Source of the DNA: Euborellia annulipes
Taxonomy: Eukaryota; Arthropoda; Insecta; Dermaptera; Anisolabididae
Reading direction: 5' to 3'
NCBI GenBank assembly: GCA_023213315.1
Contig: JAKCPI010001598.1
Coordinates: 124,001-188,000 of the forward strand
DNA length: 64,000 bases
Positions 25,108 through 64,000 of this stretch are shown here, piece after piece. The position numbers and the translations under genes were made by a program. Under the pieces are notes generated by a model. The model did not search any database. It saw only the letters and a program-made list of their open reading frames with translations, and was not told the DNA's origin. Position 1 is the first letter of the stretch, and each line of letters opens with the position of its first letter.

Positions 25108-25752
25108 TAATTATTTATTAAAGCTTTTGTGGTTTGTATTATTATTATTATGAGAGTTTTTAATTATAGACTACATTTGTTTATTAATTATTTATTAAAA
25201 ATATAAATACTGTACAACATTTCGACTGCTTATTCTGCAGTCGTTTTCAAGTATTGTGGACTGGCTCAGACTCAAGCGAACTAACCTCTAAGGGACACCT
25301 AGCGCTCAATGCATATAAAATGCAAGTAGGTGTCCCTTAGAGGGTGAATAAATAAATGAATAAATAAATTTATTACGACTTGCTTAGAGGCACAAGTCCT
25401 CGGTGATTAGGTCCAACAAACACGATACAAATTCAAATACAATAACAACAAATAAAACAAAACAAAAAAAAAAAAAAAAAAAAAAACCCCCCCAACAAAA
25501 AAAAAAATAACAATTATCAAAAATTTGAGCAAGCCACGAGGCCAGGAATAAACGTCACATTAGCCATCCCGATAAACCTGGCCAAAACCTTAACAAGGAT
25601 GGATCGGTAGTTCACTTGAGTCGGAGCCAGTCCACAGTACTTGAATACGACTGCAGAATAAGCAGTCGAAAAGTTGTACAGTATTTATATTTTTAATAAA
25701 TAATTAATACAAAATATTATCTAAAATTAAAAACTCCCATAATAAGCCTAAT
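25108..25752. mobile_element. palindromic MITE, second copy, with insert
   Basis: Same arms as the 18.4 kb copy (TTTTTAATTATAGACTACAT, GACTGCAGAATAAGCAGTCG in both arms). An insert of about 265 bp (25350-25615) starting GTGAATAAATAAATGAATAA contains GAGGCACAAGTCCTCGGTG, which recurs at 6.56 kb. Confidence 0.85.
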
Positions 25753-26186
25753 ATTAATTGTTATTAATGTTAGGAAATTTGTTGATTGTTAAATAAAATC
25801 GTGTAAAAGCAATGGTAGCTCAACTACCAATTTTAGCCACTAGCAAGTGTTTGTCAACTCACCTAACAACGTTCCCCCAAACAACTTTTGGGCACGACAT
25901 TAAAATGTTTGATCAATTTAATTGTAACAAACAATTAAAATGTTTGACCAATTGTAAGCAATAAATATAGTGAAAACTAATTCACGACGATACCATTTTG
26001 AAGATAACGGACATAGTTTTCAGCGTGTTTAGTATTCAATTAAAATATGTTTATTTAAATAGTCAGGGAACTCTCGGCGGCTTTGGTTTGTCAGAAAAAT
26101 CATTGAAAATAAAATAGTTTGATAATAACAGTTACCAAGATTTAGTTAAGGAGGTGTAAATATAAGCATTTGTAAATAAAATATAT

Positions 26187-26275
26187 TTTATTAAATGCTA
26201 ATATCGAAAGCCTATTTAAACCTCTCGAGAAAATTGCTTGGTTATCAAATTTAAGGAGCTATAAGTTCATTTATT
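26187..26275 (-). other. candidate PEX1 polyadenylation signals
   Basis: Two AATAAA hexamers on the minus strand (26275-26270 and 26192-26187) lie about 155 and 240 nt beyond the PEX1 stop. They are the first canonical signals after the stop. The region is AT-rich, so chance matches are possible. Confidence 0.4.
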
Positions 26276-26427
26276 TAAAAAAATTCTTCCTTTCTAAATC
26301 AATAAAAAAATTAATAATCATCCCTTTGGGTTTCATAAAAAAAATTGAGTGAGTTCTGTGTGAATGGAGAAAGTGTTGCTGTGTTAAAGAGAAAAAGTGA
26401 AACTTATGAACTCACCGAGAGAGGAGA

Positions 26428-59249
<32,822 letters not shown>

Positions 59250-59359
59250 CTGGAAATTAAAAACAAAATATATAGATAAATATTTTATGTATAATAGATT
59301 TAGAGATTAGGGGCTGGTTTTTTCATTCATGATCAAGTAGCTGGTGGTTAGGCGACTTA

Positions 59360-59619
59360 GCCTTGTAATAAAAAACTCCCTTCAGTACTAAATTCTTTGG
59401 CTGTCAATACATCCCACATTCTCATATAACAATAAAGTCATCACTAAATCCGATTATAAAATATACCAAAACTCTTCATTTTATTAAAACAAATATTGCT
59501 GCTTCTTTTAATAACAAAATGATGAGAAGTGGTATATTTTATAATCGGATTTAGTGATGGCTGGATTGTATTATGAGGAAAGAATTTAATAATCAAGAGG
59601 GTTTCTTCATTACAAGACT
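59360..59619. mobile_element. palindromic MITE in PEX1 intron, 260 bp
   Basis: CCTTGTAATAAAAAACTCCC mirrors the TTCTTCATTACAAG end; the centre pairs AAATCCGATTATAAAATATACC with its inverse. Non-coding. Confidence 0.82.
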
Positions 59620-60064
59620 TTCTGCTTTACATCACTTAAGTAAGAAACTTAAATAGGATTTAAAGAATCTGTTTTTTTGTGTTTGAATCATACAAAAAGA
59701 AGGCAATGTCAAATATTTGAGTAATTTGTATTCGAATGACCTTACAAAAAAAAAAGGAGATAACAAATATGATGAATTATTTAAGTAAACATTAAAATAA
59801 ATCTATTCTGGGAAAATTTATTAATGATAAAAAATATAAACAAAAGACTTTCAAGTAATAGTACTATCAAAATTCTTTGTAAAAGTGATCAAGTCCTAGG
59901 TTAGGTTGAAATGACCGTTCCCAGAGAGGAAACACATTTAGGCCAATTAGGCCTTTTGGGGGTCACCAAATAAAATGTTTATTTATTATTAAAATTTTTA
60001 ATTTCAAGAAAATTCACAGTGAGAGCTTCCCTTTGGATTTATTATTGTAAATTCTTTCCTTTCT

Positions 60065-60180
60065 TTGGACTCAGGGGACCTCAAAACGTGTATATCCATC
60101 AAAATCTCGACATCGAAATTTTGACATGATCGTAATACATTCTCTATATATTTCATATATAGAGTAAGAGAAAGTAAAAA
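60065..60180 (-). repeat. family A end fragment
   Basis: CTCAGGGGACCTCAAAACGT to AGAGTAAGAGAAAGTA; only the last 115 bp of the element. A hairpin end fragment also lies at 58308-58372. Confidence 0.8.
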
Positions 60181-60589
60181 GAACCTATTCCTTTATTCAG
60201 TGTTTGTTATAAAATACCATATATGCTACAACGAAAAGAAGCAATTTTAACCCTTTAGAATTGCTTGAGTATAGTGGAGGGGGTAAGAAAATTCAGTTTT
60301 ATTTCGAATGATCATCCAAAAACCAAACTCCCAGTAGTAAAGAAATTTTGTTTTATATGTGCACGTTCTGTTGTTCTAATAGTATTGGCATGGGCAGAGA
60401 GATATAAGTATCTTTTTTCGTCACAAGCAACAAAAAATAAGCCCTCAAAACTTTAAAAAAAAATATTTATAAACTAATTTTCAGATCTTGAAAGATAGCG
60501 AAAGAAATATTTATTTTTATTTCAAAGATTAGATATATCTTCAGACTATTATTTCCAATATCGGTGATTTTTCTATGACGTATTAAACG

Positions 60590-60746
60590 ATGCCCTGTGT
60601 CAGGTAGGTAGAGAGGATTTTAGTGAAGAGCGTCGATAAGCTGTTTAAATATAATCACAAACAAGATAAGAGCCTACTCATGACTTGACAATTATCAAGT
60701 TAATTAATATCGTCAAGTCGTGTGCCGAAGCAGAACAAATGACAAG
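60590..60746 (+). promoter_or_regulatory. candidate P450 promoter and 5' UTR
   Basis: Directly upstream of the P450 ATG is a less repetitive stretch with a TTTAAATATA box near 60643 and several TCAAG/TCATG initiator-like words further down. It is a weak, position-based call. Confidence 0.3.
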
Positions 60747-60919
60747 ATGTTCTTGCTGGTGGTTTTGGCAATAGTGGTGGTGGTGGCGCTGCTATTTCTA
60801 GCAGCAGATGATGGTTTCTTCTCGAGCAGGGGAATACCATACGAACGACCATGGCCCATTATCGGAAATACTTGGAGACTCATCTTCAATAATATTAACC
60901 ACTTCGAGTACTACAACCG
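60747..60919 (+). CDS. P450 exon 1: membrane anchor and hinge
   Basis: 57 codons plus two bases. A GTG-initiated extension upstream (60720) is not needed; the ATG at 60747 directly precedes the hydrophobic anchor. Ends FNNINHFEYYNR, with Arg split CG|A over intron 1 (1165 bp). Confidence 0.93.
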
Positions 60920-63900
60920 GTCTGTTTATTATTAAATAAATTAGAGTAGACAAAAACTTCCAAAAGAAGTCAATAATGTTGTAGGTGGAATTTCTTTTTT
61001 TAGAAAAATATTTACGCATCTTTCGAAAATATAAAATCCGAGTAAAAATATTGTCTTCTTTTCTCCTTAAGTGGTGTTGCTGAAGTTGGTTTATTAAAGA
61101 GAAAGAAAACGCTATATTTTCAGCAATTTTTATTAATTAGCATGGCAATATTTCCAGATATTTCGGAGATTAATAATTCCTGGTCATATAACATGTCGCT
61201 TCCATGCGTTTTAATTATAAGGGCCGTAATGTGGTGAATGAGGTGAAATCCACTGAAGAAGGAGTGCCGATAGGTCTCCGAAATAACTGGAAATTTTGCC
61301 TTTGTAATTAATAAAAATTGCTGAAAATATAGCGTTTTCTTTCTCTTTAATTGTCTTCTTTTGTCGACCATATAGGGCTTGTTGATGATTTTCAAACTCC
61401 CTATATCAATGTTTCCCAATGGGGCAATTCGAAAATGGAGTCATAAAGAATTTAACTAAGTAGAGCCTTGTTTGAAAAGGATGGCATTTTTTCAATCAAT
61501 GAGCAAGTGGAATCGAACCAGGACCTCCACGCTTTCGCGGTTTAGGCGGAAATTGATTCTTTGATAATTTATTCGATTTATAATTTTATTTTGAGAAGAG
61601 TATGCCTTACTCTTTTGGAGAGAACTATTTTTTCCATTTTATAATATACCTTTTAATTATGTTTATTTTAAATGTCAAAAAAATTCCCGATTTGTTGACT
61701 TATTAATCTCTTTATCTTAGATTGAGTAACAGGTGTGAGAATATTTCAAGATTGCAGAATAAAATTTCAAATATTATTTACTGTTAAGGACCGGATAAGA
61801 GTTTTGTGTACAGTGGTGTAACAACCTTCCTCGACAACTCAGTGAGGAGGGGGGGAGAGGTGAGTAAATATTTTCACGAGAGCTTAGTCGAGGTCCAAAT
61901 TAAGAGTTCGGTATCAAAAATTCAATATATGAGAACATGGCTTCTTCCAGATACTATTTACAGACTTGCCCCAAGTTATAATGCAAGTCTATTTAGAAGT
62001 TGCAATAATTTATTCTTTAAATTCGTTAACTCTTGGAGTGGAGCAAACATATTTTAAATAAAATAAAATTTTTTTTATTTATAGATATTATAAATTGGGT
62101 AAAAAATCTGGAATTGCTGGCGTCTATGATATGAAACGGAGAATGATGCTGATTTCCGATTTGAACCTTGTGAAAGACATAACAGTGAAGAGTTTTGATC
62201 ATTTTTCGGATCATCAAGTGTTTCGAAATAAGTCTAATCGTCAAAATCCATTGTCAAGAAATCTATTCATGTTGGAAGGTAGAAAAAAATAAAAACATTT
62301 TCATTTTGCACTAGTCGACAAGGTTTTTTTCACAAGAAATCTGATTGGTGATCCTAGTGCATTTTTTCATTCTGAATTCAGATAAGTAGTTAGAATTTTT
62401 CCATCAGGCACAGTTTTAGAGATATAGAGCAAAATAGATTTTAGTCGAAAATGGGCTCTAAAACGGCTTTTATTTAAAATGTTCAAATTATTTTTAACGC
62501 CGCACCCCGTCAAATTATGCAGATAGTTAGAATACATATAAATTTTAAGTTTCATCCCAATCGGAGGCCATTTAGACGTGCCGCAAACGGCTTAAAGTTT
62601 AGAAAAATCGAAATTTTCAAGATTTTTTTGCTTTGGTCACCCCTAGGGCAGTTTTAGAGATCCCTGAATGAAAAAAACATATATGTACGATATTCTATAG
62701 TTCTTTGGCTTTCTAAAAATCATTCATTCGTAAAAATCTGTTAATTATTAACGAAATTATTAATAAAAACGTGAGCAAAGAAAAAACACCAGTACACTCA
62801 CTGGACGAAAAAAATGGACTTCAATTGAATTAAAAAGCGAACCCTATCCACGAGAAGCTAATGTATCCTCTCTGAGCATCGGGTCACGGGCCCTAACTTT
62901 ATTATATATTATTAAAAAAAAATATTTTTTGAATCTCATATCTTTCTTTATACTTCTAAAAGAACAAGAGGTCCATTTTTTCGACCAGTGAGTGTACTTG
63001 TGTTTTTTCTTTGCTCACGTTTTTATTAATAATTTCGTTAATAATTAGCAGATTTTTACGAATGAATGCTTTTTAGAAAGCCAAAGAACTATAGAATATC
63101 GTACATATACGTTTTTTTCATTCAGGGATCTCTAAAATTGTATTAGGGGTGACCAAAGCAAAAAAAATCTTGAAAATTTCGATTTTTCTAAACTTTAAGC
63201 CGTTTGCGGCACGTCTAAATGACCTCCGATTGGGATGAAACTTAAAATTTATATGTATTCTAACTATCTGCATAATTTGACGGGGTGTCCCGTTAAAAAT
63301 AATTTGAACATTCCAAATAAAAGCCGTTTTAGAGCTCATTTTCGACTAAAATCTATTTTGCTCTATATCTCTAAAACTGTGCCTGATGGGGAAAAACTGA
63401 ATTGATATTTGAATTCAGCATGAAAAATACTTCTAGAATTTCATATCTTCATTCTTGTGAAAGAAAAAAAGTTCAATTTTGTCGACTAGTGTTGTTTGCT
63501 TGATTTAAGAAAATCATTTGAATTTTTTAAAGTAATACTTTTTCAGGGGATGAATGGCGTCAAATGAGATCTACACTAAGCCCAACATTCACAGCAAATA
63601 AAATGAGAATCATGTTTGAATTAATTGAAAAATGCGGTATCAATTTGGAAAAATTTCTTATTGAACGGTATAAGGATTTGAAAGACCAGAGTAGGTTAAA
63701 GTCCAAATATAAAGTTTTTTTGATAAAGAATTGGTAAATATGAATGTAACGATATCCTTGGCTTTGTCTACAGAGGATATCGTGGAAATTGAGATGAAAG
63801 ACATGTTCAGTCGCTTTACTAACGACGGTATTGCAACGACGGCCTTCGGGATCCAAGTGGATTCTCATAATGATCCCGAGAATGAGTTTTATTTGGCTGG

Positions 63901-63979
63901 AAAGGATCTCACCGATACTCAGAAAGGTTTGAGGTGGTTGAACTTCGCACTCAGAAATCTCCCAAAAAGATTCCAATGG
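60747..63979 (+). CDS. cytochrome P450, CYP3 clan (CYP9-like), 3' end outside window
   Basis: A microsomal P450 monooxygenase; exons are 60747-60919, 62085-62278, 63547-63690 and 63774-63979, all GT/AG with fitting phases. The start ATG at 60747 gives an N-terminal membrane anchor (FLLVVLAIVVVVALLFL), then RGIPYERPWPIIGN (proline-rich hinge). Later motifs are ITVKSFDHFSDHQVF, LEGDEWRQMRSTLSPTFTAN (the C-helix WxxxR, with Trp and Arg for haem propionate) and FTNDGIATTAFGIQVDS. The last exon ends LPKRFQW before GTAAAT. I-helix, ExxR and the haem-Cys loop must lie to the right of 64000. Motif wording (SPTFT, DPENEFY) suggests CYP9-like or another CYP3-clan member, probably xenobiotic or endogenous lipid oxidation; the substrate cannot be inferred. 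Confidence 0.95.
61096..61349. mobile_element. palindromic hammerhead-bearing element in P450 intron 1
   Basis: AAAGAGAAAGAAAACGCTAT mirrors ATAGCGTTTTCTTTCTCTTT; arms include CAGCAATTTTTATTAATTA. About 250 bp. Confidence 0.88.
61248..61290 (+). ncRNA. hammerhead-like motif (P450 sense strand)
   Basis: ATCCA, CTGAAGA, GGAG(TGCCGATAGGT)CTCC, GAAATAAC, TGGAA. Core and stem II are intact and stem I pairs TCCA/TGGA. Stem III reads ATAA here but ATAT in the mirrored arm, so one substitution separates it from a self-complementary stem III. Confidence 0.6.
61445..61556 (-). repeat. second tRNA-derived SINE family, short copy (P450 intron 1)
   Basis: On the minus strand AACCGCGAAAGCGTGGAGGT, CCTGGTTCGATTCC, then GCTCATTGATTGAAAAAATG and AAACAAGGCTCTACTTAG. 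It lacks the about 70 bp middle part present in the 49.9 kb copy. Confidence 0.6.
62085..62278 (+). CDS. P450 exon 2: beta-1 and B-helix region
   Basis: Encodes YYKLGKKSGIAGVYDMKRRM then MLISDLNLVKDITVKSFDHF and LSRNLFMLEG. Acceptor TATTTATAG, donor GTAGAA. The final Gly codon is split G|GG. Confidence 0.93.
62309..63491. mobile_element. 1.18 kb foldback element in P450 intron 2
   Basis: Tips CACTAGTCGACAA (62309) and TTGTCGACTAGTG (ending 63491) are exact inverse copies. Arms of about 500 bp then mirror each other with scattered differences (for example GGTGACCAAAGCAAAAA at 63150 against its complement near 62625). The centre holds about 180 unpaired bases. No coding capacity. It fills nearly all of intron 2. 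Confidence 0.92.
63547..63690 (+). CDS. P450 exon 3: C-helix
   Basis: Encodes DEWRQMRSTLSPTFTANKMR then IMFELIEKCGINLEKFL. The C-helix WxxxR is present. Donor GTAGGT gives a one-base overhang that joins exon 4 as Lys. The following intron is only 83 bp. Confidence 0.93.
63774..63979 (+). CDS. P450 exon 4: E-F region
   Basis: Encodes DIVEIEMKDMFSRFTNDGIA, TTAFGIQVDSHNDPENEFY and LRWLNFALRNLPKRFQW. Donor GTAAAT at 63980 in phase 0; the alternative is read-through to the window edge, which stays open. Confidence 0.9.
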
Positions 63980-64000
63980 GTAAATAATAAAGAAATATTT

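Noticed and set aside
60265..60456. 63-codon frame upstream of the P450
   Set aside because: Starts at a non-ATG codon, has no recognisable domain, and neither it nor the reverse strand matches the missing PEX1 N-terminus.

Overview
The window is AT-rich, repeat-dense animal nuclear DNA with spliceosomal introns. It is most likely from an arthropod: the best cytochrome P450 match by motif is the CYP3 clan with CYP9-like wording, and the peroxin PEX1 is strongly conserved. I cannot name the species. Only two protein genes can be supported. PEX1 runs on the minus strand with 14 recognisable exons between 59249 and 26428. A CYP3-clan P450 runs on the plus strand, with four exons from 60747 to 63979, and continues past the right edge. 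All PEX1 splice phases join cleanly from the N-terminal region through both AAA+ domains to the stop codon. The first roughly 100-120 residues of PEX1 are not visible before the P450, so either the P450 lies inside a PEX1 intron on the opposite strand or the PEX1 N-terminus is unusually diverged.

Layout. 1-26 kb is a gene desert filled with transposon debris: a dispersed hairpin-ended repeat (called family A here), tRNA-derived SINE-like units, a truncated LINE (15.5-16.7 kb), foldback elements and a few GC/CpG-richer islands with CRE or CCAAT motifs that could be regulatory. 26.4-26.7 kb holds the last two PEX1 exons. A 19.5 kb PEX1 intron (26.7-46.2 kb) contains more family A copies, TA-flanked mariner-type MITEs, a piggyBac transposase remnant, an eight-unit 99-bp satellite in A-B alternation and a perfect 116-bp inverted repeat. 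46.2-59.2 kb holds the remaining PEX1 exons. 60.7-64 kb holds the P450, whose second intron is almost entirely a 1.18 kb foldback element.

The most interesting signal is a recurring motif that reads CTGANGA, short perfect stem, GAAACGT(C/T), usually present as an inverted pair inside 100-640 bp palindromic elements. It matches the conserved core of type I hammerhead self-cleaving ribozymes, with the self-complementary ACGT stem III expected of dimer-acting forms. The best copies also have a pairing stem I. Several intact copies lie in PEX1 introns in the sense orientation, and one near-intact copy lies in P450 intron 1, also in the sense orientation.

The two genes have no evident functional link: PEX1 works in recycling the peroxisomal import receptor and the P450 is a predicted ER monooxygenase. 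They are simply neighbours.
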